Shown here in pieces: positions 26,001 to 35,400 of a stretch of DNA of 64,000 nucleotides (positions are counted from its first letter, which is position 1; each line of letters begins with the position of its first letter). The stretch comes from a virus: the IMG/VR virus record IMGVR_UViG_3300042860_003408, positions 1 through 64,000 of that record. One strand, 5' to 3'. The notes beneath the pieces were generated by a model. That model was not told the DNA's origin. It ran no database searches and worked only from the letters and a program-made list of their open reading frames with translations. The translations under genes were made by a program, and so were the position numbers.

Positions 26001-27705
26001 ATACGCAGAGACTGCAGATGATTTATTTAATTCAGGATACCCATCACTAACATTTAAGTTTTATTCATCTTTAAATACAAGAGACGCCAATCTTGCTGCA
26101 AATGATAGCTATATATCTGAGCTTAAAACAATAGTAAGGAGCAGTAATGATATAGAAAGTTACAATATAATGCGCAATCAGAGCGCTAGTTCTATGCCTG
26201 TGTTTAATATATTAGAATCTAGTTATGCGGCGCAGACGTCAGAAGCTGTAGCTCACCAGGATTATACTAATTCTACGTCAGTGGGGGGAGTATTATTTTA
26301 TAATTTTTCAAAATCATTATCCAGTCAAATACCTTACGTTGTAAATGAGAAGTCAGACATAATAAGGGCTGAACTATTCTGGGATGACGACAAAAATAAT
26401 AGGGCTAGCGCAACAAACATAGCTTCTCTAATAAATAGATCTAAAATATCTGGATTGCATGGAGCTGGACTTCTAATCAATACAGAAAGTGAGATTCCCT
26501 CTATATTTGGTATTGATGAGCACATGCGAAAATATAATGCAGGAACTTTAAATAGTAGATTTAGTGCATTAGAATCAAAGATAAGAGCTGGATTAACTAC
26601 ATATATTGTAGATATAAAGGCAAATAACATAGGAATCTATGGTGGTCCATCATACCAGGACAGGCAGTTCTCAGAGTACATATCTACTGGATACTATTTC
26701 TCTAACGATTCGGATGTTAAAAGCAAGGCTGTATTTGGCGGAGATACGTTTATATCAATGTTTGAATATACGATAACATCTGCAAACGATCAAACTAAAG
26801 TAGGCTCAGAAGCAATGATGAGTAAGAATAACTGGTGGAATGACGTAGTTTTATCTCAAAGTACTAGAACCGCTGCCATCATACCATTGGAAACAGGTAT
26901 AAATGTATTTAACGATGACGGTGTGTCTTTCACGGACTCAAACAATACCGTTATACAGGTGTTATCAGGAGTATATTCTCCAGGAGCTAGCCATGGCGTA
27001 AAATATAGCAAGGCTCAGCAAAAAGACCAATACAATTATGATTCAGTATTTTCATCAGAAACTACTGCAATTGGATTTACATCTGATATACTAAATGAAG
27101 AGCAATACAATAAGTACGACTGCAGGATAGTAAATTCTGAAAAGAAGTCCAACGACGAACTAGATGATTCGTGGGCTATATTTAAGCCAGCAAATTATAT
27201 AGATGTCGATACTAAATTTGGAGAAATAACTAGAATAGTAAGTCATTTTAATAAATTGTACTATTTCCAAGAAGATGGTATTGGCGTTGTCTCTGTAAAT
27301 GAAAGATCTCTTATAACATCAGACGATGGGGCTGATTTAGCGCTTGGAACAGGAGGCATATTAACTAGATACGACTACATATCTACTAGCGCTGGACTGT
27401 CTAAATTAAGCATAAAAGGGCTACTTCCAACTGAAAGTGGGATATATTGGGTCGACAAAGATAGGAATGCTATATTCAGAGTTGCTGGAGACGGTATAGA
27501 CCAAGTATCTAGAACTAAGGGAGTTCAGGCGGATATAAATAAAAGCACTGATACATTTGGAACCAGGTCTCTTATTTGGAAGAATAAAAAACATGCCGAG
27601 GTTGTATTTTCTAATTTATATATTCCTAATAGAGAGTCTTTTGGATTGATGTCAAACACAGGAGATGTCTTAGAGACAGACGATGAAAAAATAATTACTA
27701 CATAA
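23029..27705 (+). CDS. Muzzle-type tail protein (stabilisation-like), 1558 residues
   Basis: The start QINTFTGGMNPDVDVSSSKANSYIHAENIRI is the N-terminal signature of podovirus stabilisation/muzzle proteins that plug the tail tube and hold the injected cargo. The rest is beta-rich, with repeated F/Y-x-x-D strands and a beta-propeller-like tone, with no enzyme motif. Late parts (IYWVDKDRNAIFRVAGDGIDQVS) resemble propeller blades. One of the longest muzzle-type proteins by length. TAATG overlap couples it to the next small gene. No transmembrane segments. Confidence 0.75.
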   Translation: MQSKIGSEQINTFTGGMNPDVDVSSSKANSYIHAENIRISPDSSSSFGAMSPLEDEIVSLNDAFDESTIVHSDSVRDIAVVFTTDSSYTYIYRISKSGESLVSKKILKVDYVVQPKVSTVLRYEDDDNIRLYWTDGVGQIKSYNVAPSNDKPTITITPESSINIIPASNLSAPIISEITSGKLNRGRIQYVYRGTNESGSSSVMSSASKIVDLKEEGTNEILLVDDGQPNSGLGVKLKIDKTELTGFNRIKLYSIYYDNYSSTPKISLILDTKVLDITGTQLIFNDYGTSYLQELTIEEFAQIGISFFSAKYIDSKDNILFAANISDIEFDVDYDTRAYQFSNTEYEDAIIVEAGYVRQFSTTSGYLYNAINIIPEAGMVLSDLVKEWDILTLIDGNDSFIIVDSVDDLNSRIVFKSAIYPNYSSGDDIEISEGVYAKYREATVYNSNDAPTIIFSTDSMALADNHDCIHREIYETEKWSDLEYIYNKNGFLGGSGPNVSYKYVNTYLIGAAEGLRTSTYEASPSNKFIDDRIVRLGGNQSTVDSLLINKSDGALEYQDISEFGIEAHSGKLDYSNRLISGALQSYKRDEIYRFGAVFYSKDGRKTDVKWIADIRFPAGYFEDTVNRWTSSMFEMPEDFLANYDVNSTIKNRLDKQELLVKPLGIEFEFSNLDSIPEVAKIEIVRCKRDVNNRTIYTQGVLQKIGTFTNPTKGDELYNDIKYYDRNNLNTLRPHSIISMGENYGMAPLVADTYTSSGFSGAQTLGFNEFYNTNPLKIGRLLAGDSASITMSPYYSSRTNKMLISPEVSYYGEDFAIQLARIPSKYLSMERVVSPKITPATSNTSLSGGESVSYIGSPLHSNLRFEYESVLWPSAMYAGADLTEDLMATGYKDTMFFILGLAGMDVLNSMTSETLGTNITENDYNEKSYDLTLSSPFLEDYSPKVLISGTGLLSRVNFGDMPQLWTNQYTYKSGFPGCDILNIGGTSTSKPIYAETADDLFNSGYPSLTFKFYSSLNTRDANLAANDSYISELKTIVRSSNDIESYNIMRNQSASSMPVFNILESSYAAQTSEAVAHQDYTNSTSVGGVLFYNFSKSLSSQIPYVVNEKSDIIRAELFWDDDKNNRASATNIASLINRSKISGLHGAGLLINTESEIPSIFGIDEHMRKYNAGTLNSRFSALESKIRAGLTTYIVDIKANNIGIYGGPSYQDRQFSEYISTGYYFSNDSDVKSKAVFGGDTFISMFEYTITSANDQTKVGSEAMMSKNNWWNDVVLSQSTRTAAIIPLETGINVFNDDGVSFTDSNNTVIQVLSGVYSPGASHGVKYSKAQQKDQYNYDSVFSSETTAIGFTSDILNEEQYNKYDCRIVNSEKKSNDELDDSWAIFKPANYIDVDTKFGEITRIVSHFNKLYYFQEDGIGVVSVNERSLITSDDGADLALGTGGILTRYDYISTSAGLSKLSIKGLLPTESGIYWVDKDRNAIFRVAGDGIDQVSRTKGVQADINKSTDTFGTRSLIWKNKKHAEVVFSNLYIPNRESFGLMSNTGDVLETDDEKIITT

Positions 27706-28196
27706 TGAATAGCATAATATTTTCAGAACAAATAGATGCATTTTCTACATATGCCGACTCTAATCCAATTGAAGTATTCCACTTAGATGGAGATACGTAT
27801 GGGATATATGAAACAGGCGAGATAAAGAACATTAACGGCGGATATAACGTTGGAGATAATATACAATTTGTATCATTCTCTGTAAACACTAATCCGTCGG
27901 AAACAAAGGCTTTTGATAACGTAGAATTGCATTTTACAAATAACAATAGTAATCCACCGTCATATGCATGGTTTACTAATACAAAGCAAAGTAGCTTGCA
28001 ATCAACGAGCTCTGATTTCGACAACAGAGAAGGAACACATAAATTATCAATCCCAAGAGCTTCATCAGACTTATTTGCTGACAGGATGAGGGACAAATTT
28101 ATAATATGCAATTACGAGTTTATAAGAACTACGCATGATTCAAAATATTTCTCTTTGCCATATATAAAAACAAAATTTAGATATTCATCAATATAA
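27705..28196 (+). CDS. Small protein between muzzle and cargo genes, 163 residues
   Basis: A beta-rich 163-residue protein (HLDGDTYGIYETGEIKNINGGYNVGDNIQFVSF) without recognised motifs, coupled to both neighbours by one-base overlaps (TAATG at 27703-27707 and 28194-28198). The coupling implies stoichiometric synthesis with the muzzle and first cargo-type protein. A muzzle accessory or tail-tip component is a reasonable guess. Confidence 0.6.
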   Translation: MNSIIFSEQIDAFSTYADSNPIEVFHLDGDTYGIYETGEIKNINGGYNVGDNIQFVSFSVNTNPSETKAFDNVELHFTNNNSNPPSYAWFTNTKQSSLQSTSSDFDNREGTHKLSIPRASSDLFADRMRDKFIICNYEFIRTTHDSKYFSLPYIKTKFRYSSI

Positions 28197-30448
28197 TGAA
28201 GAAAACTAATAAGAAATTAAAAAAATATAAAGATGGTACTCCATGGTATATGGATGGCGCTATAACAAAAGAAGGCAGTAGGGCTGCTAGTACTATAGGC
28301 GGAGTAGGCAATGTGGTATCAGGCGCTAGTACACTTGCGTCCTATTTCAATTCTGGCGACGAGGGGGATTTGTCAAACTACGTCACATCAACACTTGGGA
28401 TGGCTGGGCAAGGAGCTGCAGCTGGAGCTGCATTAGGGCCATGGGGAGCTATAGCTGGAGGTGTTATAGGAGGAGCAGCTGGACTAGTTATGCAGAAGAA
28501 AAAAGAAGCTGAATACAACAATAAAGTAATCCAGAAATCTATAAACAGCAATTTAGACTCAATAAGCATGGCGTCAAATAATATCAAGTCCCGCAATTCT
28601 ATTTATTCTCCAAGGAATTATTCAGTTCCTGGATATAAAGATGGGGTTGCATCGGCAATCAATCCAAATGCACTAGTATCTAATGGAGAAGGGTTTAGGG
28701 ACCCTATAACAGGCAGAGTTGGAACATTCCCAGGCGAGCCAAATAACAATGATAGTCTTGCTGTACAATTACAAGAAGGAACATCTATATACTCAAATGC
28801 ATACAAGCTTCCTTATGGTAAGAAACTAACACCGGCAAAGGCAATAGCTAAAATGGAAGCAGTACAGAAAATTGACGACAAGATGGCTAAGTTTGGTGGA
28901 CAAATAAATGATAACACTAAGAAGCTTAACGATATAAATAGAAAGAAGCAAACTGAATTGCTTAATATGAATACACAAATAGAGAATATGGGAAAATCAA
29001 AACCTAAATTTATGCCTAAGTTTGCAGGAGGGACGCATTATTACACAGAACCATTGTCTACGTACAGTAAACTTCCATTTGATAAAGCTACAGCAGAGAG
29101 GATGGCAAAACAAGGCATGTACTATTCTGGTGCAGACGAGAGCGGAAGACATAATTGGCATGCTCAGTTTAAACCTGAGATATCAGATAAATTTAATGAG
29201 GCGCAAAGAGCCGGTAAAATATATGCTGCTTTAACTGCTGATGAAAATGGATTAATGAGAATAGGTGGTGTTAGCAAGCTAGACCCAGTTGCAACTACAA
29301 ATCTAGGAGCAGATAAAGAGCAGCTGCCTATATCTACCCAAGTAGCATCAGCGCAACAAGCTAATCCATCGTACAATGGTATAGTGCCAGGAGTACTAGA
29401 GTCTGATTGGAATACAATGATGAATAGAGGAATTAAAGCTGGACAGCCTGGATATAACCCTGATTGGGTATTTAAAGGACAGGCGGTTCCGTTGTCAGAA
29501 GTACGAAGATCTGCAGCAGCAGGGGAACAAAATAGATATACTTTAGATAATACAGGTACAGCATGGATTCCAATGACTAATACGTCCACTAAGCCTATTT
29601 TAAAGCCCTCTACGGCAGTTTCTCCTCAAAAAGGTTCTACCCTACAGCAAGCACCAGCCGCTCAGGAAACGGCCTTAAAACAAGCCGAAACGCCAGCAGT
29701 AGCTACTCCAGCAATTGCGCCTAAAGTAGCAGCAGTTGAACCTCAGAAAGCAGCGACTGTTGAAGAGCCTAAAAAAGAGTTTACTGCAGAGAATGGATTG
29801 ACAACAGAAGTGTTCAATAAAGGATTTGGAGACTATGCGTCCGAGCTTGGATACAACTTAGCATCATTAGCGCCTGTAGCAGCCAATTGGTTTGGAGCTA
29901 AACCTGAATATGAGACTCCAAGATACGAAACTGCAATCAATCCAACATTGAGGGTTAATATGTCTAAGCAAGTGGAAGATGCTAGAAAGAAAAGTCAGAT
30001 AGCTAGATATAACCAACGTGTTATGAATTCTGGAACTGGAGCGGGCACTACATTTGGAGCTTCTACGTATGCAGCAGGGCTAAACAATTTAAATGCCATA
30101 TCTGCTAATGCTGATAATATCAATAATGAATATAGAGCTAAATCTGCGGCAATATCAAATGAGATAGCGTCTAGAAATGCTAATGTATTTAGAGAAAATC
30201 AGAAAAGTAGAATGCAGACTGATGCAAATGTTAGAGCACATAAGAAAGCAGCATTAGCTCAATTCTCTGATTATGCTCAAAATAAGCAATTGATGAAGAA
30301 TCAGAAAGAAAGAGATATATTAAACTCAGAAGTGTTTGCGTCATTCGCTAATTTACCGGAAGCAGAAAGACAGAAGTTCTTTGGAATGATGACGTCTAAG
30401 AGGCCTGTATTTAAAAAGAAAACTACAACTAAAACAGCAACAACATAA
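28196..30448 (+). CDS. Cargo/ejection-type virion protein with glycine-zipper, 750 residues
   Basis: The N-terminus is basic (KKTNKKLKKYKDG), then residues about 30-100 are Gly/Ala-rich with a glycine-zipper hydrophobic stretch (GAAAGAALGPWGAIAGGVIGG), able to insert in membranes. The middle is Pro/Ala-rich low complexity (about 465-520). The C-terminal 200 residues are helical with many Asn/Arg/Lys. This is the expected make-up of crAss-like cargo proteins stored in the capsid and ejected ahead of DNA. The next gene starts on its last base. Confidence 0.65.
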   Translation: MKKTNKKLKKYKDGTPWYMDGAITKEGSRAASTIGGVGNVVSGASTLASYFNSGDEGDLSNYVTSTLGMAGQGAAAGAALGPWGAIAGGVIGGAAGLVMQKKKEAEYNNKVIQKSINSNLDSISMASNNIKSRNSIYSPRNYSVPGYKDGVASAINPNALVSNGEGFRDPITGRVGTFPGEPNNNDSLAVQLQEGTSIYSNAYKLPYGKKLTPAKAIAKMEAVQKIDDKMAKFGGQINDNTKKLNDINRKKQTELLNMNTQIENMGKSKPKFMPKFAGGTHYYTEPLSTYSKLPFDKATAERMAKQGMYYSGADESGRHNWHAQFKPEISDKFNEAQRAGKIYAALTADENGLMRIGGVSKLDPVATTNLGADKEQLPISTQVASAQQANPSYNGIVPGVLESDWNTMMNRGIKAGQPGYNPDWVFKGQAVPLSEVRRSAAAGEQNRYTLDNTGTAWIPMTNTSTKPILKPSTAVSPQKGSTLQQAPAAQETALKQAETPAVATPAIAPKVAAVEPQKAATVEEPKKEFTAENGLTTEVFNKGFGDYASELGYNLASLAPVAANWFGAKPEYETPRYETAINPTLRVNMSKQVEDARKKSQIARYNQRVMNSGTGAGTTFGASTYAAGLNNLNAISANADNINNEYRAKSAAISNEIASRNANVFRENQKSRMQTDANVRAHKKAALAQFSDYAQNKQLMKNQKERDILNSEVFASFANLPEAERQKFFGMMTSKRPVFKKKTTTKTATT

Positions 30449-32388
30449 TGGTTAATTTATACGATAATCCAGCACAAGCAAAATTTATAAATACATATGT
30501 TCCAATTCAATTTGAGCATCTATATAAATTAGCAGACAAAAGAGAAGCTGATATGGAAAAAGCATATGCAGCTATTGAGAAAGCAAGCTCTGTTGAGGCA
30601 TTAGGCTCACTATCAGACGTAGACAATAAGTTATATGAACAAGAGTATATCACTCCAATAAAAAACTTTATAGCTAATAATGTAAAAGATATGAGTTCGC
30701 TTGCAAATCCAAAAGTAAGGGCTCAGCTTAGTCAGTTAGTTCATAATGCAACAGCATCATCTGGGGCTAAAAATGCAATGGCCTCAAAAGCTATGTATGG
30801 TGAATATTTAAAGAATCTAGACCCTAGATGGGGTCAGGCTGGGATAGAACAGATAAAGACTCATAATACATTCCAAAATGGTATATTCACTGGAAAGCCG
30901 TTGGAGTACTTTGATGTAGATGCAGTGGGCCAAAAGGTAATAAAAGGGATGGGTAGTAAATTAATTAAATCTGCAACACCTGGAGATTGGAATGATTATT
31001 ATGGACAGAGTCCAGAAGACATACGGTCTTATGTAAATGAAAGAGGATTGGAATTTGCGAATGATCCATCTGCTATGTTGTACGCAAAGCAGGCACTGTC
31101 ATCTGGCAGGGCATCTAAGGAGTATTATGAGCTAGACGAGAAAGGAAATCCAACAGGCATAAAGCCAGGCGCTGAAATTCAATTCATACAAGACGCCGTT
31201 TATGGTGCTGCATCAAAAGCAGCTACATTAGAAGGAAAGCCAAATAGAAGAATGGAGGCTATGTATGACAGGTCTACTCAATTCGCATTACTTGGCGCAA
31301 GACAAGCTCATGAAGAAAAAATGAAGGACAAAGAGGATGCCCCAGAGCAAAAAATAAGCGTATTGGCCTCTATAAAAGGAATGGCAACTGACAACTTTGG
31401 TCAATCATTGGTACAGACAGCTGGCTCTAGAGTAGAAGAATTGCTTAAGGCTGGAGCTTCTAGAGCGGAATTAGTCGGACAGGTTGGCTCAGAGATAGTT
31501 CTTGCTGCTGAAAAGAATATAGAAAAACAACAATTAGAAGGGCAAATAAAGGAGCAGGAATCAAACCTAAATTATCTACAAGCATCTGGGGATAAAAGTG
31601 CTGAGACGACAAGTAAGATAGCTGAGCTATCTAAATCAGTATCTGCTGCTAAAGCTAAATTCGCTGAAGTTGACAAACAATACGCATATGCAATAAGGTC
31701 TGCCGCACCAGTTATAATGAATAATGTAAGAGGGTTGAATAATTCAGTAGAAAAAGCTGGAACACAAAGTTCTAGAATGATAACAATTAATGGAAAGAAA
31801 CATCCATTCTTATCGACTGCAGATGTAGAGGACGCATCAACTGGATATGTAGATCCATTAGTTATGAACGAATATGCTGGCATTTCACTTGGCGGAAAAA
31901 CAAAAGCTACAGTTAAATCTACTGGGTCTCAAAGAGATATGATATCTGTATCATCAGCAAATCAATTAAATGTTGTAAATCCAGTATCAAATTCTAAAAC
32001 TAAATTTACAGAGACTGCTGTAATTAATAGAGCTACAGACGCAATAAACAATGCGTTAGCTAGCGGTAAATTAAATGGCAAAGTATTAGCTGAGGCTTCT
32101 GGGAAGATTAGAGTTACTGGGGCAGATGTAGATGCTCAATACTTAATGTATATACCAAAAGAGGAATTAGAAGCAGCTTTAAGTTCAGTGCCAGGCTTTT
32201 CATCAGGAACTACAATATTAGCACTTAAGAATGCAGGGTATATATCAGAGGAGACTATATCTACAGAAAAAGGATTATATGGTGTAGTTGGAGATAGAAA
32301 GATGTATGTAGTACATGCAAACTCCAAAATACAAGATAATGCCATAACTGACAGGCTGACCAGTTCGGCAACGAAAATAAACAAATAA
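30448..32388 (+). CDS. Second cargo-type virion protein, 646 residues
   Basis: Mostly alpha-helical, Ala/Lys/Glu/Ser-rich. The N-terminus YVPIQFEHLYKLADKREADMEKAYAAIEKASS is an ejection-protein-like helix. Coiled coil lies around residues 350-410 (EKQQLEGQIKEQES...AKAKFAEVDKQ). The C-terminal part is a mixed domain. No enzyme motif or membrane segment. Immediately upstream of the giant polymerase-bearing gene, consistent with a chain of virion cargo genes. It may act as a packing partner for the giant proteins. Confidence 0.6.
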   Translation: MVNLYDNPAQAKFINTYVPIQFEHLYKLADKREADMEKAYAAIEKASSVEALGSLSDVDNKLYEQEYITPIKNFIANNVKDMSSLANPKVRAQLSQLVHNATASSGAKNAMASKAMYGEYLKNLDPRWGQAGIEQIKTHNTFQNGIFTGKPLEYFDVDAVGQKVIKGMGSKLIKSATPGDWNDYYGQSPEDIRSYVNERGLEFANDPSAMLYAKQALSSGRASKEYYELDEKGNPTGIKPGAEIQFIQDAVYGAASKAATLEGKPNRRMEAMYDRSTQFALLGARQAHEEKMKDKEDAPEQKISVLASIKGMATDNFGQSLVQTAGSRVEELLKAGASRAELVGQVGSEIVLAAEKNIEKQQLEGQIKEQESNLNYLQASGDKSAETTSKIAELSKSVSAAKAKFAEVDKQYAYAIRSAAPVIMNNVRGLNNSVEKAGTQSSRMITINGKKHPFLSTADVEDASTGYVDPLVMNEYAGISLGGKTKATVKSTGSQRDMISVSSANQLNVVNPVSNSKTKFTETAVINRATDAINNALASGKLNGKVLAEASGKIRVTGADVDAQYLMYIPKEELEAALSSVPGFSSGTTILALKNAGYISEETISTEKGLYGVVGDRKMYVVHANSKIQDNAITDRLTSSATKINK

Positions 32389-32404
32389 CAACAATTGCAA
32401 AATA

Positions 32405-35400
32405 ATGACAAGAGAAGACATTAAAAGGGCTTTGCAGGGTGAAGATACGAGATTTGGCGAATATGTTAGGTCTCGTAGCTCTGTTTATGGCCAAGGAAGA
32501 AGCGAACTTGACGAACTAAAACGCAGAAATGAATACGAAGAGGCTAAGCGCAAGCGCCCCTCTAAAGATGAACCTAAGCGCAAAGCGGCTCGCGATGAGT
32601 CAAAAGACGCAGAAGATGGGCAGAAAAAACTGCCACTTGAAAATGAAACTAAAAAAGGAAATGATTATAACTTCTTTGCCGATTCATATAGAACGTTTGT
32701 AGGCGGAAAAAACCAGACAGAAATAGACAATGCTCTAGGAGAGTTAAAATACAACCTTCCTGTGTTTAAGTATTCATCAGATATGCTCTCATCAAAGGAG
32801 GTTCAATCTGATGAGGATTTATATAAGGCAGCTAGGTTTGCAAGGGAAATGCAGTCGAATGCCAAAGCACAGGCTTTATTTCAAAAAAATGAAGAACTGT
32901 CTGCAGAACAAGCCAGGCTTAAATCTCTATATGAAAGTGGAGATAAAAGCGTTTCTGCTGCATTCATAAATAACGAGCCATGGAACCCAGAATCAAAAGG
33001 CAAAACAATATATAGTTTAACTGGGGCTGTGCAGCAAGGAGAAGGGCCTAGTTTTCTTGAGAAAGCAGATATGATGATGGGCGCGTCTCATGGATATGCT
33101 GAGTGGGAGCAAATGAAAGGAATGGTGAGTGGGTTATTTAGAACCGTTGGCACGTCATTGGTAGCAGCCGCTGTTGCTCCTGTTATATCTGTAATGGGCA
33201 AAGTATCTCTAGGAAATGCAGTTGGCAATATACTTGGAGGGCTTACACTTAAAACTGCAGCAGATGTCGCAATTGATAAGCCGGTAGATCTAATATCAAA
33301 TCTATCTGATGCAACTAGATTCTCAATGGGATATGTTCCAGCTGTAGCAGGTGGCCTAATCGGAGCTGGTGTTAATAAGTTTATGCCGTCTGGTGATGTA
33401 AGACAAGGTTATATTGATATAGACGACTCATTGGTTCCAGAAGATACTAAATATGCCTATTCAAAATACAAGGACTTAATAAAAAACTGGTCAAAGGTTG
33501 GTGGAGATTTTGATGGTACAATTCCATCCATAGATGACGTGCTTGACGGAAAGGAGTCTCTACACTCATATACTGGAGAAAAGGTTGGTAAATTTGACTC
33601 GGTATTAGCTAAAAAAACAAAAGATGCACAAGAAAGCATAAAGACTGACTTGAATGATCTTAGGATGTGGGGAGCTCCATCTGAATATGCTACAAAGAAA
33701 GTAGAAGAAAATGACTGGTATTGGGGCAAGATGCTTAATACAAGTGGGATGTCTATGTCTGAGTTTGAAGGGCAGGTCGGCTTAATAGCATTAAATTCTG
33801 CTATATCTTTGGCTACAAAAAAGCCAACAATTGGAACTAAATTATTGTCTTCTCTAGCTCTTACTGGAGCTAACGCTGCTTTTGCTGTAAGAAGTAGAGA
33901 TAGTGAATTCTTTTCTCAGTTTAGTCAAGCCTTTAACGAGAAGCAAGATGCTATACTTGGAGAGAATGCTATATCTAAGATGTCATACGAAGAACTTCTA
34001 TCTCATATATCTGAGCCAAAGGAAACTATGGACAAAGTAATGTCGCAATTTGGGAAGTATGATAAATCTCAAGAGAGACATAAAAGAGAGACGCTAGAGA
34101 TGCTTATTAGAACTGGAATTGTTAAATCAGATATACCTGGAATAAATGAAGCAGCAGTAGCCGCTAGCGATGGCTCGGATGAGCTTGCTAGACAATATAG
34201 GTCTATGATATACTCAGATATGGGTCAAAATGGATTAATGCTAGCTAGTTTAATGCCTATAAAAGGTGGTATTCCAAAGGCCATGCAAGGACTGGCAAAA
34301 TCTACTTCTGATTATTATAAGAATCTATCATTATCGTCTTTTATTAGAAACAATAGAGCAGGAAGAGTTCTTGGAAAAACAGCTCAATTAGCATCAGAAG
34401 TTGGATGGGAGGCGTTTGTAGACGAACCTCTATTTGAAGAAATCCCACAAACAATGATGGATATGAAATTCAAAGAAGGCTCATTAAAAGAAAATGCAGG
34501 AATCTTTGGATCTTATTTGGATAAAAACAAAACCATAAGCACTGGCGCTAAAGCATTATTTGGATTATCTGGAGACGAAAGATATGATAAAAACGCAGAA
34601 TTGCTTGATACCTATTGGTCTACTGTTATGTCTGTAGCGTTTATGGGTGCAGGCAGAAACGTGATATCATCTCCTGCTCATATAAAAGAACTAAATAGAA
34701 GCTTTAATGCTGATAAATTATTTGATTCAGTTATAGAGCCAGGTATTAAGACATCTGCATTTAAAGCAAAGGCGTCTGCATATATAGGAGCTGTTAAGAA
34801 TGGTCAATTTGATTTTGTAATTGAAAACTTAAAAGAACTTCAAAAGAATCCACCAGAAGGATATACTGCAGAAGATATTACTAATGAAATTAAACTGGCT
34901 AAAAGAATTGCATCTATAGCTGATAGTAAATTTGTAAGAGAATATGCCAAGAAATCAGGTGGCTATGGTTCAGAGGACCACTTATTGCTTACATCATTAA
35001 TATCAGACCATGAGAACGCTGCAAGAGAAGGATATCTTGAGAGCAGAACGGCTAATGAAGCTGAGGCTAATCTTCTTGCTAATTTTGACGAGACTACATT
35101 TTCTAAATTAGTTACATCTATAAATACAACTAGGGAGGACGCAGATAAAATAAGCACTGGAGCTGCAATAGGTATTGCCATGCTTAGAAATAAACTAGCT
35201 GCTATTGCTACGATATCAGTGAATGACCCTCTTGAGTCTAAGGCTTCAAAAATAAAAAGCAACTTAATAACGAGAGCCGCATCAGATGATTTAGGAAGTG
35301 TATCTTCTAATTTAATAGATGCATTATTAAATGCTAAATTAATAACAGAGGAGCAGGGGGCTGAACTTCTAAAAATAGAAAACTCTAAAGATCTTAGTGA